A DNA stretch of 12,601 bases from contig NAOQ01000403.1 in NCBI GenBank assembly GCA_002751075.1, positions 50,289 to 62,889 on the forward strand, written 5' to 3'. Each line of letters begins with the position of its first letter. The first letter of the stretch is position 1. A program made the position numbers and the translations under genes. Source of the DNA: Ichthyophonus hoferi. Taxonomy: Eukaryota > Opisthokonta > Ichthyosporea > Ichthyophonida > Ichthyophonidae. The notes beneath the pieces are model-generated. The model saw nothing but the letters and a program-made list of their open reading frames with translations. It had not been told where the DNA came from and ran no database searches. Shown here piece by piece: positions 1-8,770 of the stretch.

Positions 1-640
1 GTATATCTTTTACGAGAACCTCGTATTTTGCAACAAGTACCATTCATGTATGAGCGGAATAACCGGGCATTATTATTGATTGCAATTTACAATTATACTT
101 TTCTTATTTCATCTTAATAACCCAATAGTAATCTCTTCTTCCTAGAATGGCTCTTGAGCTAGCCACCTCAATGGTGTAACTCCTATCTCTGGTGTATTGA
201 CAAATCAATCTATTATACTATACAGTTGAATTATTCATTATGCAATTAGCTAATCTTGAGCCACAATCACTAATCTTATTATCTGGATTTCGATCGAGCC
301 TTCTTATTCCTCTAAGAATAGCAATCTTGTATCACTGCTTAATGTTTTTAAGGATCAGAACAACTAGCCCTTTATGATACTCATAAAAGTATTGCTTTGC
401 AGACAAGCCTCCTATTTATATCCAAGTCATAGATAATAATGAGATTTAATAAATAATTGCCAAACATGTATGAAAGAAATACTATACATATGGTATATAT
501 CAAACGATTGCTTTGTACTAGCAATTACAAAATTAATCACAAATAGAGTAATCAATACATATATTTGTATCGTATGTTTTCTTGGCATGGGCTTTAGGAC
601 ATCTGGACTAAAGGTTGATGCTGGGGCTGAACTGATATAT
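1..640. other. AT-rich stretch, no gene seen
   Basis: This stretch is AT-rich with many stops in all frames. One plus-strand frame of 61 codons (470-655) is open but has no recognisable motif and its composition looks like background. I see no RNA gene, LTR end or clear repeat. It could hold the remote end of the decayed retroelement material to the right, but nothing in the sequence shows that. Confidence 0.5.
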
Positions 641-1085
641 TATCAACATAGGTAATGTACTCAATAAATTTCTTGAGAGTCTCTCTGCCTCACGAGGATA
701 CTACAAAGGTTTACACATGTTTGGCAGTTTGTCTGGCCTCGCTCATCACCAGGATGAGTTTGACTAGGATGATTGCATCTTTCTCTTCCAACTACATCCC
801 TATTGATCTCTATAATTTCAGAGAGCCTTTACAAGAGTATACTGCCAGACTCATTCAGCTTTGGTTTTACATTAAAGAACTCTATAGAACGTGTTGAACA
901 GATAGAGGTTTCCTTTTTACTGAATTGATTTGTTTTACCTATCCAGGTGTGATAGGCGAACTGTAAGGGTTCCCAGACTACGAGGATACGCTCTTCTCAT
1001 GCAATTAAGCGTTAGATAATACAAAGAGACTGCCTCTGATGCTAAAATAATATCCTGCATCCATAACTGAGTTGGAGTCAGGGAC
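641..1085. other. Undetermined stretch, possibly old coding sequence
   Basis: Base composition is less AT-rich than the flanks. A plus-strand frame at 655-897 is open for 80 codons and overlaps the preceding frame at a TAATG junction, but I recognise no family in it. Short minus-strand stretches around 990-1120 also read like protein. It may belong to the minus-strand relic to its right. No function can be assigned. Confidence 0.25.
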
Positions 1086-1089
1086 TCCA

Positions 1090-1580
1090 AAAGTGTCTAT
1101 AAACATATTGAAACTTGCATATATAAGATGTTGGTGTACCAGCAGTTCCTGTAAGATAGTTGCTCATACCTCCCCTATTTGAATACATGGTCCTGGCTTA
1201 TGGCCATTAGTTAATGTGAACTGAGCTCAGTAAACGGTGGATTAGTAAAACCAGTGCCACTCTGACCATGATATACATTTGTCCTTTGCATTGGTTCACT
1301 CATTTTTGAAGGAGCAGTTGGAGTCGTAGGTTCAGATGGTTTGAAAAATAGAAATAGTCCAGTTGGAACAGTTGGTTTAACTGGAGCAGTACGTGCCTCT
1401 TGAGAAATACCGGTAGCTGAAGGAGTAAGGGCCTCTTTAGTAGTAGATTCTTTGGAAACAATGTTTTTATAATTTAGTTAAAAAATTTAATTTGCAGTGA
1501 AAGCATCAGTGAGTTGTTGGGCCTTGTTAATCTTGCTGTGGTTGGTATCTATGGAAGAAGGATCTTCTAAGCTTGTCATT
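1090..1580 (-). pseudogene. Minus-strand coding relic, Pro/Thr-rich then Gly/Asn-rich, possibly gag-like
   Basis: Read on the minus strand from about 1580 downward, this stretch has protein-like composition unlike the AT-rich flanks. A Ser/Asp/Asn-containing piece comes first, then a segment dense in Thr, Pro, Lys and Ala (about 1250-1460), then one rich in Gly, Asn, Thr and Tyr (about 1110-1250). Low-complexity runs like these occur in retrotransposon Gag proteins and in disordered host proteins. I see no zinc knuckle, protease or other diagnostic motif, so Gag is only a guess. The frame is broken in several places, so it looks old. No ends or terminal repeats were found. It runs opposite to the copia fossil at 2.8-5.1 kb and need not be related to it. 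Confidence 0.35.
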
Positions 1581-1644
1581 CATATTGAACTTTTAGATGA
1601 TGCAGAACCAAGACTGGTATCTACCAGTAACGGAGTTACTGGCT

Positions 1645-2825
1645 GATTCCTGGCAAGTAAAACAATTGCTTCATAAGTCCTTTCTTCACAAATCTTCAGA
1701 GTCAGAGAAAAGGGTGATCTTTGCGTTCTTAACTTTAGTCATAGACCATAAGATGGCAGAGGAAGTTTTCACGTGTTTTTGTTTCTTTTTCGTATTCTTC
1801 TTTGATAGATTTTTGTAAGTAATTATATATATATATAACAAATTTAGCTATTGAAACATCTATTTTGTATGAATGTGGATTATTTCTAAGCTAATAGCTG
1901 TACTCTGATTATATAGTCTTACCAGCAAAGACTGACCTGTCAGTCATACCTTACCTGTGGCACTTGGTTTAATAACTGAAATAGTGGATTGATGTTAAGA
2001 ATAAAATCCATCAGATGTGTAAACCCCGAACCACAATTTAAATGTTATTACTATTATGTAACGCTTAGTTACTGATAACTATTCTAGGATGCTTGACTTC
2101 AGATAAATAACTTTTTTATAAATTTAAAATACAATTCTATACCTTGACCTCTGGTCAAGTTGCTTATAAATGCCAGAGGTTGCCTAGTACCAATTATTAC
2201 TAAACATGGATTAATTATAAGTTATTGAACTTACAGTTACATACCACTGAACTAATTAATAACTTGATTGAGAAAATGTTTATGTGTTAATTTTGCTGAA
2301 CCCATAACTTTAGAGGTACAAGCTATATATATATTCGTCATATACTCAATACCCATAAACACGTCCTAGCTATATATGACAACACTTGAGTATATTTAAA
2401 TTAATTTTTCAGATGAGGGTATAATAATATAATCTCTTGTCATATACTTTTGTATACATAACAATATAGCTTTCCCCTTCTAGTAACACCATTTCTATTT
2501 CCATAGCCGCTATTAAGACCTTTCTGTAGAATATAATGTATCCATGCCAATGCGCAACTCATCAAGGATTATCTTACCAGTATCACATGACTGCATAACC
2601 ACATTAGATATATGGGATTCTTATCAAAACAAATGGTTGCATTTTGGGTTTGCATGAGTATAGAAAGGGTAGTTATAGCAAAGACTTTAAAGTTATTACT
2701 TCAATAAATTACTCAAATATCAAATTCTGTTATTACCTATTCATTGCTATTGAAATGTTTTTTTTTGAATCTACTTTGTTCCTATGCAATTGCTGCCTTT
2801 TGTCCTCTTTTCTAGTGGGCTTGCA
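1645..2825. other. AT-rich intergenic stretch with small inverted repeats
   Basis: No supportable gene. It contains a perfect small inverted repeat at 2143-2159 (7-bp arms CTTGACC/GGTCAAG, 3-bp loop). It also has a pair of interleaved inverted arms at 2337-2394: TATACTCAA with TTGAGTATA, and GTCATATA with TATATGAC. The last 200 bases may hold very decayed upstream copia pol sequence, but I cannot align it convincingly. The 73- and 80-codon plus frames at 1597-1818 and 2644-2886 are background-like, except that the end of the second enters the copia reverse transcriptase. Confidence 0.4.
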
Positions 2826-2829
2826 TTGC

Positions 2830-3260
2830 CTACCTTTCTCTAAGAAGCTTATATCTTCCATGTTAAATGGAAGGTCAGATATTTGATTTTTATTACCCAA
2901 GAGTGATTACATGTAATAATCACGCTTATGTCTTCAAAGCTAATTCACAAAAAACATATTTTAAAAAATGGGCCGCAGAATATTTATGCATTTCTTAAAT
3001 GTCAAAACCAAAATATTTAATTAATTTGCTAGCCTCTTATTTAATGTCCATTGGTCTTAAATGGTTACATTTAGATGCTTGCATTTTTGTATTGCATAAC
3101 CGTGGCTACATTCTATGGGTGTTGGCTTATGTGGATGGTTTTTTATTTGTAGTGATAATAATGAGACTACCTTTGAATTTGTTAAACTTATTGGGAACCA
3201 TTTAGAAATGAAGAACCTGGGCACACCAAAATGATTCCTGGATCCTGATATTAAGACTGA
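2830..3260 (+). pseudogene. copia reverse transcriptase relic
   Basis: Near 2860 a short stretch resembles the copia FLNG block. From about 3000 to 3150 a longer stretch matches the copia palm region, with a segment like LISIG-K-L--D-CIFV followed by GYILWVLAYVD. Near 3205-3250 there is a piece like the block that normally reads EMKDLG. These are the expected RT blocks in the expected order and spacing. The relic ends abruptly near 3260, where unrelated sequence begins. Confidence 0.8.
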
Positions 3261-3692
3261 TTGTAACGTATCGTATTCTATGTCGCCAATGTCAGTAATA
3301 TCCCCGTCAAAAGTAGATATGGTGGGCATAAATTTGTTTAAACTACTGTTTGATGATGACGGGAGTGGCTGATATAATGGGTTGACGGCAGGTATAAGCG
3401 TTTTAGTAGGAATAGCGTTTGTAGGTTCAGGGTCCTCTAAAGACAATGGAGGATTTATCACTTTCTTCTTCTTCTCGGTTCGGATTCCCCTTGAAATTGT
3501 CCTTGGTGTCAAAGGAGGCGCACTCTTAAAATATTTCTTTTTAGGTACCTTTTCCAGTTGCATATCAATTTCTAAAGAACCAATAAATGACTCACATATA
3601 GTCAGGTAAAACGTATGTTTATTTATAATAATTTCCGGTCCTTGTATGAGACCTTTGTAGGCGTTCCATAGTTTCCACCGTTTCCACCATCT
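3240..3692 (-). CDS. Unknown minus-strand open frame, Pro/Lys/Ser-rich, inside the copia fossil
   Basis: The minus strand is open without a stop from about 3692 down to 3057. The first in-frame ATG is at 3563. The part outside the copia RT (about 3692-3262) reads like real protein: an aromatic/hydrophobic start with WKLWNAYKG and HTFYLTICESF, then a basic segment with KVPKKKY and RTEKKKK, then a Pro/Ser/Asn-rich linker, then an acidic end near DGDITDIGDIEYD. Below about 3262 the frame continues only as the antisense of copia RT, so the apparent C-terminus is chimeric and probably not natural. I recognise no family. It could be an exon of a host gene captured in an insertion, or part of another decayed element. 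A TTCAG just upstream (near 3696) could be a 3' splice site on the minus strand, but this is speculative. Confidence 0.35.
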
Positions 3693-4085
3693 TTACTGAA
3701 TCCCAGTCAGTAAACTTTATATGGTACATTATTGAAATAGATAAAGACATTGTAATGATCAGAATGGTATAGGTGTTAAACTTAATGTTAATACTTAATA
3801 TTACCAGAAAGTTGTCCATCCCAAGATTTCAATATTAAGCCTCAAGTTAAAACTAAAGCCTTTTGCTAATCTAATTGATAGCCATAGCTTTATGAAAGTT
3901 TTGTACTGCTAATTCAACGGTTCCTTATTAATTAATAGATCTATGTACGAAAATACTAACTAATCATGGAAAGGTTAGTAACTAGACACTTAAGCAATTA
4001 TAATTAATTAAATCTATAAACGCTCCAGCTGAAAACATCCAACATAATGAATCCACTATTTGTCCTAAGAGCAGTATTCTTGGGA
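3262..4085. other. Foreign segment lodged inside the copia pol
   Basis: Between the recognisable RT piece (ending about 3260) and the next copia piece (from about 4088) lie roughly 820 bases with no copia similarity, where the family normally has only a few tens of bases. The hexamer ACTGAT occurs at both borders (3256-3261 and 4086-4091) and could be a target-site duplication, but a 6-bp match can easily arise by chance. I see no terminal inverted repeats. The left half holds a minus-strand open frame, listed separately. The right half (about 3720-4085) is AT-rich with no supportable gene, and contains a small inverted repeat TACTAAC/GTTAGTA near 3954-3979. The segment might be an insertion, a captured gene piece or a rearrangement. 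Confidence 0.5.
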
Positions 4086-4087
4086 AC

Positions 4088-4863
4088 TGATAATGAGATT
4101 TGGGGAGGAAAGTATCCTAGATAAGGTAAAATCCCCTATTGTTCCCAGTATTCAATGGGACTTGAATAAGGACTATGACCCTGCTGATGAAGGGACATTT
4201 GCATCAACCTTTGGCATGCTTATGTGACTGGCAAAATCAACAAGGTCTAACATTGCCTATGCTTTTAGCTTCCTTGGCTGCTTTGCCAAAGCCCCCTACC
4301 AGAGTCATTGGGAAATAATGCTTCATATTTTAAAGTACTTAATGAATAAAGCAAAATACAGGTTGATCTATAAACATGCCCTAGGAAAACTTAAGATATA
4401 TAATGACAGTGACTTTGCTAAGTTTGGTGATGATAAACAAGCTGGAGCAATAGTATGAGAGATGAGTCTCATAATGTTGGTCACCCTTTCAAGTACTGAA
4501 GCAGAGTTTGTAGATTTGTCAGAAAGCGTCGTGGAAGCACTTTGGTTAGCTTTCTTATATGAAGAGCTTGGTCAAGGCTCCCAGTTGTCCGTCAATATAG
4601 CTGGGGACAGTACAAATTCACTCTTATTCACAGAAACTGTTGCCCTAGAAAACAAGATATGCCACGTAAAATTGACTGTGGTTTACAAAACAACGAGTAG
4701 CCTTAAAAGAGATAAAACTTATATACATAAATATACATAAATACTAAGTTGCACAAGGCAGGCATACATGCTCACTAAAAAGCTTGCAGCTACCAGTGTT
4801 TAAGAAGGCCAGAAGCATACTTGGCATGATTAATGCTGAAACCACCGAGGAGATAAAGGATTA
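4088..4863 (+). pseudogene. copia RT C-terminal region and RNase H relic
   Basis: Reading rightwards, a stretch like KDYDPADEGT comes first (about 4165-4195). It is followed by the copia block that normally reads LMWLA--TRPDIAYAVSFLGRFAKAP (about 4215-4300) and a block like SHWE---ILKYL. The RNase H core has VTLSSTEAEF, LSESVVEALWL and an -ELG- piece (about 4483-4590), then a block like the usual H-DVK. Near 4768 a piece reads MLTKKLA, matching the ADMLTK block close to the copia pol C-terminus, followed by a final KKARSILGM-like tail near 4800-4830. The frame is broken repeatedly and the piece looks old. Confidence 0.85.
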
Positions 4864-4871
4864 AGAGAGGG
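4863..4871 (+). other. Copia polypurine tract
   Basis: AAGAGAGGG directly precedes the TG of the presumed 3' LTR and directly follows the pol C-terminus. That is the expected place for the plus-strand primer of reverse transcription in an LTR element. Confidence 0.6.
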
Positions 4872-5146
4872 TGTCAGACATATCTTGTAATATCATAGCA
4901 ATAGTACATGTTTTAAGTAATATATCTGATATTAATTCAGGTACAACTATCCAATAGATAGATTGTATTGGCGTGTGATTGTACTGTGATGGCTGGATTA
5001 CATTGGCATGCGGTTTTACTACGTCATGGCTGGATTGTATTGGCTTGTGCCTCTTATCAGAAACAACATATCAAATTTATATTTAGTGTTGCTATATATA
5101 TATATGACTATTATAGAAATATAGTGTTAGACGTTTTTATTTAACA
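4872..5146 (+). repeat. Presumed copia 3' LTR
   Basis: It begins TGTCAGACATATC immediately after the purine tract. A right end at TTAACA (5141-5146) would give TGT...ACA termini, but other ends are possible. It contains a short internal repeat array (4961-5051) and a TATA-rich stretch near 5090-5105. No 5' LTR copy could be found in the window to confirm the borders, so the left border is fairly secure and the right one is not. Confidence 0.45.
4961..5051 (+). repeat. Diverged tandem repeat in the LTR, period about 36 bp
   Basis: There are two full units and one partial unit: 4961-4995, 4996-5032 and 5033-5051. Each begins with GATT(G/A)(T/C)ATTGGC, and the two full units end in ATGGCTG. The units differ by substitutions and small indels, so the duplication is not recent. 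Short tandem repeats are common in the U3 part of LTRs, which fits this position. Confidence 0.7.
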
Positions 5147-5520
5147 AACCAATATAGAATATATTATATCTATTATCTATAAGTATACAGTATTAAACTT
5201 TGTTTGGTTATCCAGTTTATCTAGAATACTTTTAGTTCACCCAGGCTAATCTCAATAAATATGCCCCTAAGCCAGGGGTATATAACTGAAAGGCAATTCA
5301 TAAATAGACACGAGTTATAGCTTACATAATTCTGTATTCATTTCACTTTTAATGACAGAAGTACTTAGTGTTAGGACGTAGTAGTAATGGCAACTGCCAC
5401 CAACTACTATTTATCATTCCAGGATATCTCTGCTGCCAAGCTCCATGTACTACCAGAGTATTCAAAAATCAGACAAAACCAATGATTTCCAAATGCTGAA
5501 ACCACTTCACCCCAACTGTA
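5147..5520. other. Intergenic stretch, nothing recognised
   Basis: AT-rich at first, more mixed after about 5380. No gene, RNA or clear repeat was seen. The true right end of the copia LTR may lie a little inside this stretch. Confidence 0.4.
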
Positions 5521-5523
5521 CAT

Positions 5524-5835
5524 CTATCCACTGACCTTTACGCGTGGAGACTCAATTTTATTACCCCTACATACTGTTTTCAAATTTGCATTTGAACTGT
5601 CAACATTTCCAACATCAAAGTAATGCCAAGGCAAAACAACTGGATAACACCCACATATCACAGCCGCAAAACCGCAAGAGCCAGAGCCAGAGTTAGAGTC
5701 AGAGCCAGAGCCAGAGTCAGAGCCAGAGTCAGAGTCAGGAACCAGAGCATGAGTCGGAACGAGCAGGACTAATTGGTAGTGGTGAACTGTCTTCCTTTTT
5801 TTTTTTCCATTGGGTGCCATGCTTGCCACATTCAC
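5524..5835 (-). CDS. Small ORF with Ser-Asp/Ser-Gly repeat, doubtful
   Basis: A 103-codon minus-strand frame starts at an ATG at 5835; a second ATG five codons in is followed by a Lys/Arg-rich start (KKKRK) encoded partly by a homopolymer run at about 5798-5810. The middle is an (SG/SD)n run encoded by the hexamer array at 5677-5738. The tail holds three Cys and hydrophobic residues. No known family is recognised. The hexamer array is open on both strands, so an open frame here could simply be a by-product of the repeat. It is listed because the frame extends about 50 codons beyond the array. Confidence 0.2.
   Translation of the reverse strand: MNVASMAPNGKKKRKTVHHYQLVLLVPTHALVPDSDSGSDSGSGSDSNSGSGSCGFAAVICGCYPVVLPWHYFDVGNVDSSNANLKTVCRGNKIESPRVKVSG
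5677..5738. repeat. Hexamer minisatellite AGAGCC/AGAGTC
   Basis: About ten copies of AGAGCC or AGAGTC with a few variants. A multiple-of-three unit keeps frames open: minus-strand readings give Ser-Gly/Ser-Asp and plus-strand readings give Arg/Ala/Val-rich dipeptides. It could be a coding SD-repeat or plain satellite DNA. Confidence 0.9.
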
Positions 5836-6481
5836 TTCTGAATGTCATAAGGAGTTATCTAGTTCATTTAGTGAGCTACAAGCTAGAGCTGAGTAGTCAT
5901 CACCATGTTAAAGTTCTTTTCATTTTTCATTTTTGTAGTTTTTTTGCACTAGGCGAAATAACCCGCGCAGACCAAGAGGGAGTGCTTTAATTTATTTGGG
6001 TATTTCTTTATATAGCTATAATATTTAATATTATTGGCAATTTATTATTGTATATATATAGCCTGGAAAACTAGTTGGCGCAAGCTATTGGTATTAAATG
6101 GCAATCCAAGATTCTAATAATAGTTGTGGGTCTCTGCCATTGGCTGGCTTAATTTTGCTGACTTGGCATCTTGGTGTCATCTTGCATGCCCTAACTCTTT
6201 TTTCAAAATGAGTACATACGTAAGAATAATTGCTAAAGTAAATAAATAATTATGGTTAAATAAAAAAAATACACAAATTAATACATATTCTGGTTTTCAC
6301 ATGTTTAAAATTATTAGAGGTCGAGTTCTGGCCTACTATCGACGCATGTGATTAAATTTATACGCGTAACAGCCCACTAGATTTCATCTTGTTATTATTA
6401 ACATTCATAGGTTGAATTCTGGCCTATTAACCCTTAATAAAATGGAGCCAGCCAATGGTAGAGATTCGGCAACTATATTGA
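5836..6481. other. Intergenic stretch with a duplicated motif
   Basis: Mostly AT-rich with no supportable gene. A motif of the form AGGT(C/T)GA(A/G)TTCTGGCCTA occurs twice, near 6317-6335 and 6408-6426, about 91 bp apart and in the same orientation. Near 6155-6190 a short run repeats variants of CTTGGCATCTTGGTGTCATC. The repeats and the frame that follows (6442 onward) suggest a decayed element, possibly an LTR end and leader, but no tRNA primer site could be identified. Confidence 0.3.
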
Positions 6482-6691
6482 GCCATTCCAGATCTCACGT
6501 TTTGGGATATAGGCATCCTGCCTAAGACAGGTCCTAACTTATTTAGTAATAAAAATGTCTTAGCATATCTGCACCTCGTGTCCGCAAAGGAGTATGTTAA
6601 AAAGCCACTTAATTCAGTTTTCTCTCTTTCTCTAAACAAATATAGGTCACAGGAACGCTTGTGTCTCTACTTATTATTCCCAACATTATAG
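6442..6691 (+). pseudogene. Possible coding relic, unknown family
   Basis: An ATG at 6442 opens a short frame with MEPANGRDS. In another frame, a 69-codon stretch at 6482-6691 reads like protein (ILPKTGPNLFSNKNVLAYL, then KEYVKKPL), with no start of its own. The composition and the directly repeated motif just upstream would fit the beginning of a retroelement gag, but no diagnostic motif is present. A pyrimidine-rich tract ending TATAG at 6645 resembles a 3' splice site and offers a host-gene alternative. It may also be chance. Confidence 0.2.
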
Positions 6692-7470
6692 TATATTTAA
6701 GTCCCTATAGGAGTCATCAAAACAATTAAAAGGATCTATTTCCTGCCTAATTTTTCTGTTTTTTTTCTTTTTCAAGTTTTTCCCTTAAGGTTCTTTTCTA
6801 CTCCTATATACCTGTGTCAGGCAATCATCCTCTCTCTCTGAAATATACTGTTGTCATAGAAGAGACCGCTAAATATTCTAGTCTGCACTCGGAAGCTTTT
6901 ATTTCTCAACTTGATAATTTTCTGTGCGTTCAAGTGAAGCTATTATACATAAACGATAATTATAACGCAATTAATTAAATAGATTTTTTATGTATGTTAG
7001 AATAATCATCCTTTGAGTAAAACATTATTTTATTATTTACACCACATAAAATATAAGATATTGGTCCATTAGAAGCTAGCTACTACTGACGATTTATACT
7101 TTAACTGGTTATCTGAGCCCTTCCTTATGCATTTAGCGTATCATGCTCCAGAAATGCCAATACATCCTATACTATTCTGTTATTATATTATTTTATCATT
7201 ATATTATTATTCTATTATCCACAGCTCTAGCCACTTTAGTCACATCATGCGCAACCCCCATTTTATTGGTTACAGCTGTGTTTTTTTTTTTAATAATAAA
7301 AAATCCTGAGAATAATTAATTACTTTATGGAAGATGGCCTATTTTTGTAGTGATGCCTTTAGCCAGTATTCATTACATTATACATAGTATAATATATATA
7401 TATACTACATGAATTAATCATTCATTTCATTCAGTATGCAGAAATATATATGCATACCTTATGATTATTA
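6692..7470. other. AT-rich intergenic stretch, nothing recognised
   Basis: Contains homopolymer and pyrimidine-rich stretches (about 6755-6785, and a T-run near 7268-7281), ATT-type repeats near 7180-7215, and TA-rich palindromic sequence near 7378-7410. The 60-codon frame at 7127-7309 is low-complexity and background-like. No RNA gene or element end was found. Confidence 0.5.
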
Positions 7471-7472
7471 TG

Positions 7473-7646
7473 AAGAGCCATTTGATCTGACCCGAATTGT
7501 GTAATTATAATCAGTGGCTCTGGTAGCTGATTGCTGGCTGCATAGTACAAATAAGTTTTTATAAAGAGCCATTTGACCTGGCCCGAATTGTGTAATTATG
7601 ATTAGTGACCCTGGTGCTGATTGGTGCATGGCACAAATAAGTTTAT
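7473..7646 (+). repeat. Tandem duplication, 91-bp period, two copies
   Basis: Copy 1 is about 7473-7563 and copy 2 about 7564-7646, both starting AAGAGCCATTTGA and ending near ACAAATAAGTTT. They differ by scattered substitutions and small indels, so the duplication is moderately old. Copy 1 contains inverted arms GAGCCA (7475-7480) and TGGCTC (7514-7519) flanking an inner AATTGTGTAATT. The right arm is changed in copy 2. No protein is encoded. Confidence 0.85.
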
Positions 7647-7754
7647 ACGGCCAACAATAATATTAGAAACACAGATAATTATTATAGTTGCATGCTATTA
7701 TGTATACTGGGTTACTGAGGTTCCAAATTAGCTTGCACCCCTTAAACGTTAACC

Positions 7755-8078
7755 TTATTTTTGTGTAGAATATATATTTTTTATTAGTTGAAGTAGAATA
7801 TCGGAAACACCAAAGCCAAACTCAAATATAAACTGCTTATGAGTTTGTAGGTCTACAGGTTTTCGTTTTCGGACGATATGCAGGCGAGTTGCTCTATAAC
7901 CGAGGCCAAATGGCGAAGTGACAAGCTCAGAGTTGACATGTATATATGTATATGTTGATTTAGTTACATCTTTGAATGCTTGAGTAGTGCATACAGCCAA
8001 AAAATACAGCAGGCTATACGCACACATGAAGGTAGTTAATAGACAATATACGTAACCATAGTAGATCATTACAACCAT
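7755..8078 (-). CDS. Small ORF with hydrophobic N-terminus, doubtful
   Basis: A 107-codon minus-strand frame from an ATG at 8078. Residues 1 to about 32 are strongly hydrophobic with Tyr, Cys and Leu and could form a signal anchor or membrane segment. The remainder is mixed polar, with a basic stretch around IVRKRKP and an aromatic piece FEFGFG. I recognise no family. Codon composition is less AT-biased than the surroundings, which slightly favours coding. There is no clear promoter or polyadenylation context. It could be a small protein, one exon of a larger gene, or chance. Confidence 0.25.
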   Translation of the reverse strand: MVVMIYYGYVYCLLTTFMCAYSLLYFLAVCTTQAFKDVTKSTYTYIHVNSELVTSPFGLGYRATRLHIVRKRKPVDLQTHKQFIFEFGFGVSDILLQLIKNIYSTQK

Positions 8079-8770
8079 AACAACAGGGAATTTTAGAGTG
8101 GTTATTTATCTTTCTACACTCTTTGGATAGGAAGAGGGTATGTTTATTTTGGGTCTATAGTTTTACTATGTATCCTCTAGTTATGATATTTATTCATGTT
8201 TCGTGGACCTAGGAAAGGACGAGAGAGCCCTATCCTATTCCAGGGAGAATAGTCAGGGTGATATTTGAAGGTAGGAGAGATGATATATCTGTACAACTTA
8301 CGGTTTCCCTTGCATATTCTAGGTACTATATTTATACTATATTTTGGACCGTAATGACATATATGCCAACCACATACATATTTTTATATGGCAGGTACAC
8401 ACCTATATAGACAGTTACCAATACTTCCTTGTTGTCACTGGCTCATATAATAACTTAATTAAGATTTAATCCAAAGCTATAACATTCTAGTGGATAATAT
8501 ATGTATTGACCCCTTCCTCTCACCCAGGTGAAGTCGAGTGCACGGGGTGCTTTCTTGGATACCTAGCAATCAAATAACTTTGTACGCACCGAAGTAAATA
8601 AATAAAAGTAGTCTGTTAGAGGCACCACAAACTTTGTATGAACGCAAGGGTATACACCGTATATAACTATAGACCAAGTTCCCACCCGCTAGTACCCGAC
8701 CAGCTATACTTAGCCTTGTTTGCCCAACAGCCTCTATCGTAAGAGGGGGTCGGCTAGACGGGAGATAGAA
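8079..8770. other. Intergenic stretch upstream of the multi-exon gene
   Basis: AT-rich to about 8500, then GC content rises. A TATATAA at 8660-8666, about 245 bases before the chosen start codon, could serve as a TATA element, but such strings are common in this AT-rich sequence. No RNA gene was recognised. Confidence 0.3.

Larger units (their letters stand above)
2830..5146 (+). mobile_element. Fossil Ty1/copia LTR retrotransposon, 3' half, interrupted
   Basis: Plus-strand pieces occur in the canonical copia order: reverse transcriptase (about 2830-3260), the sequence leading into RNase H (about 4088-4480), RNase H with an LSSTEAE motif near 4490, the pol C-terminus ending about 4863, a purine-rich tract, and an LTR start TGTCAGACATATC at 4872. 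Order and motifs make the copia assignment firm. The element is clearly dead: the reading frame is interrupted in numerous places, and about 0.8 kb of unrelated sequence separates two pol pieces. Gag, protease, integrase and the 5' LTR are not recognisable in the window. Because both LTRs cannot be compared, age can only be judged as old from the decay. The right end at about 5146 is a guess. Confidence 0.85.

Noticed and set aside
655-897. An 80-codon plus-strand frame overlapping the preceding 61-codon frame at TAATG
   Set aside because: No family or motif is recognised. Open frames of this length occur by chance, and the TAATG overlap alone does not make an operon in eukaryotic DNA.
2143-2159. 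Perfect short hairpin CTTGACC-TCT-GGTCAAG as a terminator or regulatory site
   Set aside because: Seven-base arms are expected by chance in sequence of this size, and no adjacent gene gives it a role.
6317-6426. Possible tRNA B-box in the duplicated GGT(C/T)GA(A/G)TTCTGG motif
   Set aside because: The core does not match GGTTCGANTCC, and no A-box or cloverleaf arms could be placed around it.
6427-6639. A 70-codon minus-strand frame
   Set aside because: It overlaps the more protein-like plus-strand stretch and shows no motif. It is probably an antisense shadow.
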